Shown here: one piece after another, positions 9,363-17,858 of the stretch | How the letters are laid out: each line of letters starts with the position of its first letter | Position numbering within the stretch: position 1 is the stretch's first letter | Origin: Pedobacter sp. PACM 27299 | Lineage (GTDB): Bacteria > Bacteroidota > Bacteroidia > Sphingobacteriales > Sphingobacteriaceae | Length of the DNA stretch: 64,000 bases | Reading direction: 5' to 3' | Assembly: GCF_001412655.1 (NCBI RefSeq) | Contig: NZ_CP012996.1 | Location: forward strand, 1,984,001-2,048,000 | Program-made: the position numbers and the translations under genes | Notes under the pieces: model-generated | The model's database searches: none | Told to the model about the DNA's origin: nothing | What the model saw: the letters and a program-made list of their open reading frames with translations, nothing else

Positions 9363-11366
9363 ATGAAAAAGTTAATATTTTCAATTCTTCTGTTGAGTGT
9401 AGGGTTAACTTCCTGCAAAAAGTTCCTGGGGACCGTACCTACAGATAATTTACTGCCTAAAGAATATTATGATACGGAAGCAAAGCTGCTGAATGCTTTG
9501 GCAGGGGTATATTACCCACTATCTACCGAGCAGTTATATGCGAATTTTTTAAATACAGATTTCAACGTTTCTGATGAGGCATTTTACCAGAGGTCTACAC
9601 AGGCTGATGGGGTAGCCGTCTATAATTTTGACTATTCCAATGTGAATGTTGCTGGCTTATGGCAGCAGTGTTATATGGGGATTGAGCGTGCAAATTTGCT
9701 GATCAGTAATATTAATGTCGCCAGTATGGAGGAGTCGAAACGCAAACCTATTTTGGGCGAAGCACTGTTCCTGCGCGGCTATTATTATTTTCTGCTTGTG
9801 AGCAATTATGGTGATGTACCGCTTAAAATTGAACCTACTAAATCGCCATCAGGCGAAGATGTTCAGTTGCAACGGACACCGGTAAGCGCAGTATATGCAC
9901 AGATTCTAGCGGATATGGAGCAGGCAGAAAGCCTGACGAGCAACATTACTGATTTCGGATTTAGCGGTAGAGTGGCCAAAACTACGGTTCAGGGAATATT
10001 GGCCAGGGTTTGTTTAACAATGGCTGGAGCACCTTTAAAAGAGGAGTCAAAATATGCAGCTGCAAAGGCCTGGGCTTTAAAAGTAAAAGAATCCGGATTA
10101 CACAGTTTAAATCCGAGTTATAAGCAGCTGTTTGTAAACATGCACCAAGATTTGTATGATATCAAAGAAAGCATGTGGGAAGTAGAGTTTAAAGGAAATG
10201 GAGCAGATGGCCTGGGCTCTGGAGGCAGGGTAGGCAGCTTAGCAGGAATCCAGCAGCAGGCGACCAATGGTATTGAACTGAAAATTGGGTATTGTTATGG
10301 ATTTTTGCACACGACTACAAAACTGTTTAATCTATTTCAGCCAGGTGATTTAAGAAGGGACTGGAATATTGCGCCTTTCAATTACATCAGCACTTATACC
10401 GACCGTTATTATTATAACTATTATACTCCTGCTCAGATCTTCAACCGTGATGCCGCGAAATTTAGAAGAGAGGCTTATTTGAATGACAATAAAAACAAAA
10501 ATGTAACTCCTATCAATTATCCTCTTTTAAGGTATGCAGATGTTTTATTGATGCTGGCAGAGGCCGAGAATCATTTGAATGGGGCAACCAGTCTGGCTTA
10601 TGATGCCATCAATCAGGTGAGGAGAAGGGCTTATGGCATTAATGTGGCAACGGCCAATATGAGCGTTTCCGTGTTAAATAACATCAATTTAGCAACCCCA
10701 GGAAATACAGGATATAACATTACTTTGAACAATATCCCGGTGACCATTACTGGCGGCGGCGGTACAGGTGCTACTGCACAGGCCTCCGTTTCTACTGCTA
10801 ATGGAAAAGTAACGGCCATCTCGGTATTAAATCCAGGTTCGGGCTATACTTCGGTACCAACGGTTACGATTGGAACTTCATGGATCGCAGGCAATGTTTA
10901 TAGTGTGGGTACACAGGTATTCAATGGAAATAATTTATATACGGTAACTGTCGCTGGTACGGCGACGGCAACAGGGCCTACTCAAACTTCTGGTGCTTCT
11001 TCTGCTGCGGTAACTGGAGCTGTGTTTACTTATGCCGGGATCAGAGCGACGGCAACTGCAACTATTGCGACTTCGGTGGTTGACCTGACTGCAGGATTGA
11101 GCAAAGATAAATTCCAGGAGGCCATTGAAGACGAACGTGCGATGGAACTTTGCTTTGAGGCTTTGAGAAAACCAGATTTGATTCGCTGGGGTAAATGGCA
11201 GAGCACGATGAATGCAGTTGGTGCAGATATCCGGGCAACTGGTGGCACGACCTTTTCTTACGGTGGTTTGGCTGGTTCTAATGTACAGCCGAAACATGTG
11301 CTGTTCCCAATTCCGGCAGCAGAGATTACAGTAAATAAAGCGGCAGTTCAGAACCCAGGTTGGTAA
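9363..11366 (+). CDS. SusD-family glycan-binding lipoprotein with internal insertion
   Basis: 667 residues, clearly longer than the usual 500-600. Lipobox with Cys19. The SusD TPR-like helices run through the conserved Ala-Leu-Phe-Leu-Arg-Gly-Tyr-Tyr-Tyr segment to an Asn-Gln-Val-Arg-Arg-Arg segment near residue 415. The family then resumes near residue 575 with an Asp-Glu-Arg-Ala-Met-Glu-Leu-Cys-Phe-Glu segment and ends in a Pro-Gly-Trp type C-terminus. The roughly 140 residues between (about 430-572) are Gly/Thr/Ala-rich beta repeats foreign to SusD, described separately. It is the lid of the SusC partner encoded just upstream and binds the glycan at the cell surface. Confidence 0.9.
   Translation: MKKLIFSILLLSVGLTSCKKFLGTVPTDNLLPKEYYDTEAKLLNALAGVYYPLSTEQLYANFLNTDFNVSDEAFYQRSTQADGVAVYNFDYSNVNVAGLWQQCYMGIERANLLISNINVASMEESKRKPILGEALFLRGYYYFLLVSNYGDVPLKIEPTKSPSGEDVQLQRTPVSAVYAQILADMEQAESLTSNITDFGFSGRVAKTTVQGILARVCLTMAGAPLKEESKYAAAKAWALKVKESGLHSLNPSYKQLFVNMHQDLYDIKESMWEVEFKGNGADGLGSGGRVGSLAGIQQQATNGIELKIGYCYGFLHTTTKLFNLFQPGDLRRDWNIAPFNYISTYTDRYYYNYYTPAQIFNRDAAKFRREAYLNDNKNKNVTPINYPLLRYADVLLMLAEAENHLNGATSLAYDAINQVRRRAYGINVATANMSVSVLNNINLATPGNTGYNITLNNIPVTITGGGGTGATAQASVSTANGKVTAISVLNPGSGYTSVPTVTIGTSWIAGNVYSVGTQVFNGNNLYTVTVAGTATATGPTQTSGASSAAVTGAVFTYAGIRATATATIATSVVDLTAGLSKDKFQEAIEDERAMELCFEALRKPDLIRWGKWQSTMNAVGADIRATGGTTFSYGGLAGSNVQPKHVLFPIPAAEITVNKAAVQNPGW
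10650..11082 (+). other. Inserted beta-repeat domain within SusD
   Basis: Two submodules are visible. The first is a Gly-rich unit with Gly-Gly-Gly-Thr-Gly-Ala-Thr-Ala and then Asn-Pro-Gly-Ser-Gly-Tyr-Thr. The second follows the pattern Trp..Gly..Tyr..Gly..Val..Asn-Gly..Leu-Tyr, then Gly-Thr and Pro-Thr-Gln-Thr-Ser-Gly, which resembles CBM5/12-like modules found in phage tail and tail-fibre proteins. Reading frame and flanking SusD sequence are intact. The likeness is by pattern only. Confidence 0.6.
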
Positions 11367-11385
11367 TCCTTTAAACATAGAAATT

Positions 11386-12414
11386 ATGAAACTTTTAAAT
11401 ATAAGCTTAATGGCCGGCGTATTATTTTTATCGGCCTGCAGCAAATCAATCGACGAAAAGCCTGTTTCATTTGAGGTCATGAGTACGAAAACAAATGGAG
11501 AAGCAAGTGCTGCATTTAATACAAAAGATACGATTGTTTATAAAATCAATGGTAATCCTGATGTGCTCACTTTTTATTCGGGTGCTATTGGTCAGCGTTA
11601 CGAGTTTAAAGACCGGATCACAGCAAATGGGAAGGCGCAGCTTCAATTTACTTCGTTAAGGGCAAATGGTACGCAAGCGAATTCCATTCAGTTATTGGTA
11701 TCCTCGGATTTCAAAGGAGTAGTGGCGAAGTCGCAGACGATCCTGGGCGTGATTACGAGAGATACAGCGGCCACGAATGCTAATATTGCTGCAGCGACCT
11801 GGGTGGATATTAGTAGTCGTGCGGCCTGGTCTACGGGAACGGCGCTTTCATCGGGGCTCATCGATCTTTCCGATTTTACGGAGCAGGGGAAACCCGTATT
11901 TATTGCCTTTAAATACATCGCGACTCCAGGAACGATCCAGAATAAATGGACCATCACTGCGCTTTCTCTCCAAAATGTGCTGGAAGATAAGACGGTTTAT
12001 ACGCAGGCAAATTTTGCTGCTTCCAACCAATCCATTACCAATTACGGTGTAAATAGTCCGGGTTTAGGTTGGTTGAGTATCAGCAATCCGAATTTAAATA
12101 CGCTGAATTACAACTGGGTTTACAGTGCAGGGATTGGTACTGCGGGTTCATTGGTGATTACCGGTGCGAGCACTGCGGCAGCGGCTACCGCTCCGGCGGA
12201 GTCCTGGGCTATAATGGGGGCTGTTGATTTGAGAAAAGTGACGCCTGACGCTGGGCTTGCGGTGAAGGACATCAATACCTTATTGAAAACTTACAAGCCA
12301 TTGGTCGCTTATCCAGCAGGTGCTTACAATGTGACATTTGTAGCCTCAAACAACACTGTGGATGGGATGTCGGCGGTGGTCAGACAATTGCCAATTACCA
12401 TTACTAATCCCTGA
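11386..12414 (+). CDS. DUF5017-type surface glycan-binding lipoprotein
   Basis: 342 residues with a lipobox (Leu-Ser-Ala-Cys, Cys18). The segment around residues 55-75 (Leu-Thr-Phe-Tyr-Ser-Gly followed by Gly-Gln-Arg-Tyr-Glu-Phe) is the hallmark of DUF5017 proteins, which sit directly after SusD in many Bacteroidota loci. The rest is all-beta with no enzyme motif. It starts 19 bp after susD and is co-transcribed. The likely role is an extra surface glycan-binding protein (SusE/F position), inferred from place and lipidation. Confidence 0.75.
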   Translation: MKLLNISLMAGVLFLSACSKSIDEKPVSFEVMSTKTNGEASAAFNTKDTIVYKINGNPDVLTFYSGAIGQRYEFKDRITANGKAQLQFTSLRANGTQANSIQLLVSSDFKGVVAKSQTILGVITRDTAATNANIAAATWVDISSRAAWSTGTALSSGLIDLSDFTEQGKPVFIAFKYIATPGTIQNKWTITALSLQNVLEDKTVYTQANFAASNQSITNYGVNSPGLGWLSISNPNLNTLNYNWVYSAGIGTAGSLVITGASTAAAATAPAESWAIMGAVDLRKVTPDAGLAVKDINTLLKTYKPLVAYPAGAYNVTFVASNNTVDGMSAVVRQLPITITNP

Positions 12415-12489
12415 TTTTCTTTAAAATCAGCAGGACTTCAGTCAGAAAAATAAAATATATTAGCAAATATAACCTACAAATACACACGA

Positions 12490-13761
12490 ATGAAATTAAC
12501 TAATCTTAGGAAGAAAGGGCGTAACCTGCTGCTGGCATCAGCGTTGGCGGTGTCGGTAACCACTTCTTCATTCTTATTGTTCTCGCCAAAATCGGCAATG
12601 ATTAAAAAGGATTTTGCTGTTGCAGAGCAGCAGTACGGGCAAATGCTGAAAACGGCTAAAGACTTAAGTCAGTTTCCACGAACTACCAACAAAGACGGCT
12701 CGGTAAAGAGTACTGATGTCTGGGACTGGACGGGTGGATTTTTTCCAGGCGGACTGTGGTATATCTATGAATATACTCAGAAGCCAGAGTGGAAAGCTGC
12801 GGCGACAAAATGGACGGAAGCCTTGGAAAAAGGGCAGTTTTTAACGCAGCACCATGATGTTGGCTTTGTGATGTACTGCTCGTATGGCAATGCATTAAGG
12901 TTTGAAAAAGATCCGGAAAAAATAGAGAAATACCATAAGATCTTAATCCAGTCGGCAGAGTCTGCATTGACGAGGTTTGATCCTAAAGTAGGCCTGATTA
13001 AATCATGGAATGCGAAGAAATCATGGGATAATAAGACGACCTGGCTATATCCGGTGATCATTGATAACATGATGAATTTAGAAATGCTGTGTTACGTTTC
13101 AAAGTTAACAGGAAATCCAAAATACAAAGATGTGGCTATTAGTCATGCTTTGAATACGATGAAGAATCATTTCAGACCGGATTTCAGTACTTACCATGTA
13201 GTAGATTACGATGCGAATGGAAATGTGGTTCATCAGCAAACCAATCAAGGGTATGCAGACAATTCGACCTGGTCTCGTGGACAAGGCTGGGCCATCTATG
13301 GTTTCACGATGATGTACAGAGAGACAAAGGATCAGCGCTTTTTGGAAGCAGCTGAAAAAGCAGCAGATTTTTACATCAACCATCCAAATCTGCCAAAAGA
13401 TAAGATTCCTTATTGGGACTTTAATGTGAATCAGGCAGGATATCAGCCGGATTGGGCTTATGATGCGAAGAAACTAAATTATATTCCACGTGATGCTTCG
13501 GCAGGATCGCTGACGGCATCGGCTTTATTGGAATTGAGTACATTTTCAGCAAATGGTCCGCAGTATTTTAAACAGGCAGAACAGATGTTAACCTCTTTGT
13601 CTGGTCCGGATTATTTAGCTAAACCAGGTACTAATTCTGGTTTTATCCTGAAACATTCTGTGGGTAGTTTGCCTCATAATTCTGAGGTTGATGTACCCTT
13701 GGTTTACGCAGATTATTACTTTTTAGAGGCTTTACTGAGGTATCAGAAGTTGGTGAAGTAA
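12490..13761 (+). CDS. GH88 unsaturated glucuronyl hydrolase
   Basis: 423 residues with an N-terminal hydrophobic signal/anchor (about 13-31), so it is exported to the periplasm. The GH88 (alpha/alpha)6 fold is recognisable from Trp-Asp-Trp-Thr-Gly-Gly-Phe-Phe-Pro-Gly-Gly. The two catalytic Asp segments are His-His-Asp-Val-Gly-Phe (first Asp) and Ile-Asp-Asn-Met-Met-Asn-Leu-Glu (second Asp). A Ser-Arg-Gly-Gln-Gly-Trp segment lines the substrate site. It hydrates the 4,5-unsaturated uronic acid left by the PL8 lyases, freeing the amino sugar. It is the last gene of the locus, 75 bp after the DUF5017 gene and before a strong terminator. Confidence 0.92.
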   Translation: MKLTNLRKKGRNLLLASALAVSVTTSSFLLFSPKSAMIKKDFAVAEQQYGQMLKTAKDLSQFPRTTNKDGSVKSTDVWDWTGGFFPGGLWYIYEYTQKPEWKAAATKWTEALEKGQFLTQHHDVGFVMYCSYGNALRFEKDPEKIEKYHKILIQSAESALTRFDPKVGLIKSWNAKKSWDNKTTWLYPVIIDNMMNLEMLCYVSKLTGNPKYKDVAISHALNTMKNHFRPDFSTYHVVDYDANGNVVHQQTNQGYADNSTWSRGQGWAIYGFTMMYRETKDQRFLEAAEKAADFYINHPNLPKDKIPYWDFNVNQAGYQPDWAYDAKKLNYIPRDASAGSLTASALLELSTFSANGPQYFKQAEQMLTSLSGPDYLAKPGTNSGFILKHSVGSLPHNSEVDVPLVYADYYFLEALLRYQKLVK

Positions 13762-13777
13762 CATTTGAAAGAAATGT

Positions 13778-13816
13778 AAAACCCCTTAAATCAATAGATT
13801 TAAGGGGTTTTTTGTA
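13778..13816. terminator. Bidirectional intrinsic terminator
   Basis: A 15-bp perfect stem (13778-13792 with 13797-13811) with a 4-nt loop and T-rich flank on the + side and A-rich on the left. It lies between the convergent GH88 gene and phospholipase gene and serves both. Confidence 0.92.
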
Positions 13817-13821
13817 AGCAG

Positions 13822-16266
13822 TTATGAAGAATGTAAATTCCCCATTAACGGATCCGTAAAACTCTCTTTCGAATGTTCTACATGCCCTGCAAACTGCTGA
13901 CTATAGGTTTGATTTTTATCAGTGGTTACGGTAAAGTCATACCAGTTGTGGCTTGCTTTTAATTCAATCGGAATAAAGATTTCCTGCTGACTTTTATTGA
14001 GCACTGCATTGATCACCGGTTTTTTATAGCTGTTGTCTTTTATGACTATTTTAATCGGGTTGCCTTTGGCCAGGCGTCTGATGTGTAACATTACATTTCC
14101 ATTAGGTTTACTACCCTCTTTTTCAGCTTGATACTTTAATGAGATCCCGATTTCAGGATCATTGGCATTACCGATATATCTGCGGTAAAAACCATTCGCA
14201 CTATAGAATTTCAAGTCGTAGGATTGCTTGCTGAAATCGGCTAATGGCCAATGGTAATCAATGGTGTCACCTGCATCAACTGTGAAATCCCAGTTCTTAT
14301 CTCCAGAATACACGATAAAACCGGCGCCTTTTGCCTTTTCTCCAAAAAACTTAGTTCCGGCAGTAAAATCGATTTTTACCTGTTTGCCTGCGGGGTCTAA
14401 AACAGCATGTGCATATAGTTCATAAGGAATTGCATTTGCAGGTTTAATTCCTGGTTCCTGTTTCGGTAAATTTGGATTGCCTTTCGGGTTTTTCAGGATT
14501 TCATCAATCGCTGCTCTATCCAGGTTCTTGAAGTTGTTGGGTAGTTTCGCAAATTGAGCCTTGTGAATCCCCTCTAAGAAAGGCATTCTTTCCACTGTTT
14601 TAGGCAATGGGATATTCTCGCCATTGTAAGGTCTGAAAACAGAGGTTAAATCACCACAGAGGCTTCTTCTCCAGGAGCTGATGTTATCTTCATGGATCTT
14701 CTGACCGGTTTTTTGGGATAGGAAGTGTTCCAGAAACTGGATAGAGGAGGTGTGGTCAAAGGTTTGAGAATTGACATATCCACCTCTTGACCATGGAGAA
14801 ATGACGACCATAGGTACGCGGAAACCGAGGCCTACTGTACTTTCTCTTTTACTGTTTTCTCCTTTGTAAATATATTCTGAACTGCTGTCTAAGGATTTTG
14901 ATATTTTTCCTTTGGTTTCATCTTTAGGGTTTGGCGCTACAAATGGTGGTAAGTGGTCAAAATAGCCGTCATTTTCATCGTAGGTCAGGATAAAGATTGT
15001 TTTTTTCCAGACTTCTGGGTTTTTGGTCAGGATGTCCATGGCTTCTGATAAGTACCAGGCACCATACCAAGGCGCTCCTGGATGATCGGAGAAATTACAT
15101 GGGGCCACTAACCAGGAAACGGTAGGCAGTTTTCCGGCATCCACATCCGCACGGAACTGATGCAAGACATCACCTTTCGGGATTTTTGCAGTACGTTCGG
15201 TACCATTGTCATTATAGGTATGGGTTTCCACAGTATGGAAATCCGGATCGTTCCTATTGGTGACAAAGGCTCTGTTATGTAAATCCTGCTGTTCTGTACT
15301 TAGTTTCTCCAATGGATTAAGTTCGAGGAATTCGATCTCTTTGCTGACAAAATCAAGGTTCTTCTGAAGTTTTGGGTCTGCCTTTTCTTTCAGTTTAGCT
15401 TCCAGTTGGGTTTTCGCTTTACGGAGGTAGACCAGGTGTTCAGGGTGTCTTTTTACATGGTATTGTTTAAAGAATTCCATGTCGTTGTCGGTGAAGTTGG
15501 CCAGCCAGCTTTCTTCTTCATCTTCCAGACCTACGCCTACACTAAGTTCATTCTGATAAATTTTCCAATCTACTTCATGTTTTGACAAGCGTTCCGGAAA
15601 AGTGCTCCAGGAAACGCGTTCTGAGCCGTCGATATAACCATTGGAATGGTGTGCGGTAGAAGTTGCATTTTGTTCTTCTCTGATTTTTCCGGTCCAGAAG
15701 AAACATCTATTCGGACTTGTTCCGGTTAAAATAGAGCAAAAGTTATGGTCGCAAACGGTAAAGGCATCCGCTAATGAATAGTAAAAGGGAATGTCTTCGC
15801 GGTTGTAATAGCCCATGGTTAAAGGCATATCTGCATATTCCTTATTGCCGGATCTTTTCGCTTCCAGCCAGCCATCATAACGGCCATTGTTGCGGGCATC
15901 CACCTGATTTTCCCAGGAATGGGGCAGGGCACTCATCCAGGTGGCTTTGGTGTCTTTAATATTTAAGCGGAAGGGGGCATAAGTTTCTCCTTTTTTATTG
16001 CTTTGCAGCCATACCGGATATTGATTGGGAAGGGTAATTGCCCTTGGGTTGTTAAAACCTCTGACCCCTTTAAGTGTACCGAATGCATGGTCAAATGAAC
16101 GGTTTTCCTGCATTAGAAAGACCACGTGTTCTGCATCTAAATAACTGCTTCCCAAGCTGGGATTAATGGCCATTGCCTTTTGGATGGAGGCGGGTAACAT
16201 CCCTGCCATTCCTAAAGCACCGGTTAGCAAGGTGGCTTTTTTAATAAAATCTCTTCTGGTTTCCAT
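13822..16266 (-). CDS. Phosphocholine-type phospholipase C, Tat-exported
   Basis: 814 residues. The N-terminus has a twin-arginine signal (Arg-Arg-Asp-Phe-Ile-Lys-Lys then a hydrophobic run). The phosphoesterase domain (PF04185 type) shows Glu-Asn-Arg-Ser-Phe-Asp-His near residue 55, Ser-Asp-His-Pro-Gly-Ala-Pro, Asp-Glu-Asn-Asp-Gly-Tyr-Phe-Asp-His and a late Asp-His-Thr-Ser segment. C-terminal repeated beta domains (about 620-810) match the DUF756 repeats of this family. The family hydrolyses phosphatidylcholine or sphingomyelin, releasing phosphocholine; some members act as acid phosphatases. It follows a SusCD pair on the same strand with a hairpin between. A phosphate-scavenging role is an inference. 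Confidence 0.88.
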   Translation of the reverse strand: METRRDFIKKATLLTGALGMAGMLPASIQKAMAINPSLGSSYLDAEHVVFLMQENRSFDHAFGTLKGVRGFNNPRAITLPNQYPVWLQSNKKGETYAPFRLNIKDTKATWMSALPHSWENQVDARNNGRYDGWLEAKRSGNKEYADMPLTMGYYNREDIPFYYSLADAFTVCDHNFCSILTGTSPNRCFFWTGKIREEQNATSTAHHSNGYIDGSERVSWSTFPERLSKHEVDWKIYQNELSVGVGLEDEEESWLANFTDNDMEFFKQYHVKRHPEHLVYLRKAKTQLEAKLKEKADPKLQKNLDFVSKEIEFLELNPLEKLSTEQQDLHNRAFVTNRNDPDFHTVETHTYNDNGTERTAKIPKGDVLHQFRADVDAGKLPTVSWLVAPCNFSDHPGAPWYGAWYLSEAMDILTKNPEVWKKTIFILTYDENDGYFDHLPPFVAPNPKDETKGKISKSLDSSSEYIYKGENSKRESTVGLGFRVPMVVISPWSRGGYVNSQTFDHTSSIQFLEHFLSQKTGQKIHEDNISSWRRSLCGDLTSVFRPYNGENIPLPKTVERMPFLEGIHKAQFAKLPNNFKNLDRAAIDEILKNPKGNPNLPKQEPGIKPANAIPYELYAHAVLDPAGKQVKIDFTAGTKFFGEKAKGAGFIVYSGDKNWDFTVDAGDTIDYHWPLADFSKQSYDLKFYSANGFYRRYIGNANDPEIGISLKYQAEKEGSKPNGNVMLHIRRLAKGNPIKIVIKDNSYKKPVINAVLNKSQQEIFIPIELKASHNWYDFTVTTDKNQTYSQQFAGHVEHSKESFTDPLMGNLHSS

Positions 16267-16286
16267 TTGGTTTGTGTGTTTTAAAA

Positions 16287-16322
16287 AAAAGGATTGATCA
16301 GTCGAAACTAATCAATCCTTTT
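16287..16322 (-). terminator. Hairpin terminator between SusD-like and phospholipase genes
   Basis: A 12-bp perfect stem (16287-16298 with 16311-16322); on the minus strand the second arm runs into a U-tract. It lies in the 78-bp gap and would end or attenuate the SusCD transcript before the phospholipase gene. Confidence 0.75.
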
Positions 16323-16344
16323 AAAAATTATCATTTAGCAACGT

Positions 16345-17832
16345 TTATTTTACCCACCAAACTTGTTGGTCGATTTTGTCATTTCCTGCACCGAATTGAT
16401 TTTCGATTGCTTTAGAAACATTGGTTCTATTGTTGTCATATTCCGATAGTGGGTAGATCCAGCGGTAAGGTACATTTACACCTGATGCACGGCGAAAATC
16501 AGGATAACCTGTCCTCAGGTAGTCATAGAAGGCGCTCCATCCGGATTGGAAAAATGTTCTCAGGTATTTTTGAGTGATGATCAGCTCTGTTTTTTGTGCG
16601 GTCGTGGTACTCAATGAAAAATCATTGATTGGCAGTGCTAAATACTCATTGGCTTTTTGTTCTGTAAAATAGTTTGCAGCTCCTTTAACATAGGTCTGGT
16701 AAAATTTAAAGGAAGCTTTAACTCCATTTTTATAATGCTGATTGGCATCACCTGCCACCCAGTTTTTAACGATGGCTTCTGCAATGATGAGTTCTTGCTC
16801 TGCAAAGCCCATGAGCACTAAGGGTTCATTTTCAGCTTCTGTTGGAAAACGATCGTGTACTTTTGATACTTTTCCTGCTGCTGCTTTGAGACTAGTTTCT
16901 GCGTAAGGAGCGGCAGGATCACCACCTTCATAAGCAGTAAAGTCGTCGATGGCCTTTCCTGCTTCTTTAGCTATTTTTGTTTGCGCACAGTAGAAGAATA
17001 AGCGGGGGTCTTTTCTGGCTTGGAGCTGTTCAATAAAGGTCGCGCTCATAAACATTCCTGAACCAAATCCGCTGGAATTAAATTCCGGGTAACGATTTCC
17101 ATCCTGATCTTTAAATACCAGCTGGCCATCGCCATCAACCTCTAAGATCGGCTCGTTTTGCATGATTTGCGCAAAGGTTTCTTTTAGTTTTAAATCGCCG
17201 TCTGCTTCTTTCTTTGATAAGGTCATCAATACTTTTAGCCGGAAAGAGTTGACCAGTTTGCGCCATTTTACAGGAGCGCCCTTATAGATAATATCACCTG
17301 CAATGGTCAGGTTTGGATTCATGTCTTTCAGCATTGCATTTGCTTCTTCAAGTTCTTTAAGGATGCCCATGAATACTGTTTTTTGCGTGTCGTAAGCAGG
17401 AGCGGCATAGCCTTGTACAGCTTCACCTTTCAGGGCTTGAGTATAAGGAATGTCCCCAAAAGTCAGGGTTAAATTATAGAAATAATAAGCCCGGAAGAAT
17501 TTGGCTAGTGCGATGTAGGAAGGATCATTTACACGGTTGGCCTCTTCCATCATTTTGGTCACGTTTCTAAGGCTGGAATAGGGGGCGAATTCGCCTCTTC
17601 CCCATTTGAAATATTGGCCCTGACTTTCTCCATCAGTCTGCACAAGCATTCTATTTACGTACAAAGGGGAGGTGCCGCTAAAAGCGCGAAAAGTATCCCA
17701 TTCCACTTTTGTAAGCAATAATTGAGGGTGAGTCTGTAAGGGTTTATTCGGATCTATATTCATGAAATCCTGATCCTTACAAGAGGATAGCAAGAGTGTC
17801 GCTGCTAATAAACTATATATTAATTTTTTCAT
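16345..17832 (-). CDS. SusD/RagB-like outer membrane lipoprotein (SusD-like_2 type)
   Basis: 495 residues. Lipobox Leu-Ser-Ser-Cys at about residue 18. The start (Asp-Pro-Asn-Lys-Pro followed by a His-Pro-Gln-Leu-Leu-Leu segment) and the Ala-Lys-Phe-Phe-Arg-Ala-Tyr-Tyr-Phe TPR helix match the SusD-like_2 group rather than classical SusD. The C-terminus is Trp-rich (Gln-Gln-Val-Trp-Trp). It is paired with the SusC 26 bp upstream. The substrate is unknown; the nearby phospholipase hints at phospholipid- or phosphate-linked compounds, which is only context. Confidence 0.88.
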   Translation of the reverse strand: MKKLIYSLLAATLLLSSCKDQDFMNIDPNKPLQTHPQLLLTKVEWDTFRAFSGTSPLYVNRMLVQTDGESQGQYFKWGRGEFAPYSSLRNVTKMMEEANRVNDPSYIALAKFFRAYYFYNLTLTFGDIPYTQALKGEAVQGYAAPAYDTQKTVFMGILKELEEANAMLKDMNPNLTIAGDIIYKGAPVKWRKLVNSFRLKVLMTLSKKEADGDLKLKETFAQIMQNEPILEVDGDGQLVFKDQDGNRYPEFNSSGFGSGMFMSATFIEQLQARKDPRLFFYCAQTKIAKEAGKAIDDFTAYEGGDPAAPYAETSLKAAAGKVSKVHDRFPTEAENEPLVLMGFAEQELIIAEAIVKNWVAGDANQHYKNGVKASFKFYQTYVKGAANYFTEQKANEYLALPINDFSLSTTTAQKTELIITQKYLRTFFQSGWSAFYDYLRTGYPDFRRASGVNVPYRWIYPLSEYDNNRTNVSKAIENQFGAGNDKIDQQVWWVK

Positions 17833-17858
17833 CGTTGTTGTTCTTTGATAGTTTGTAT

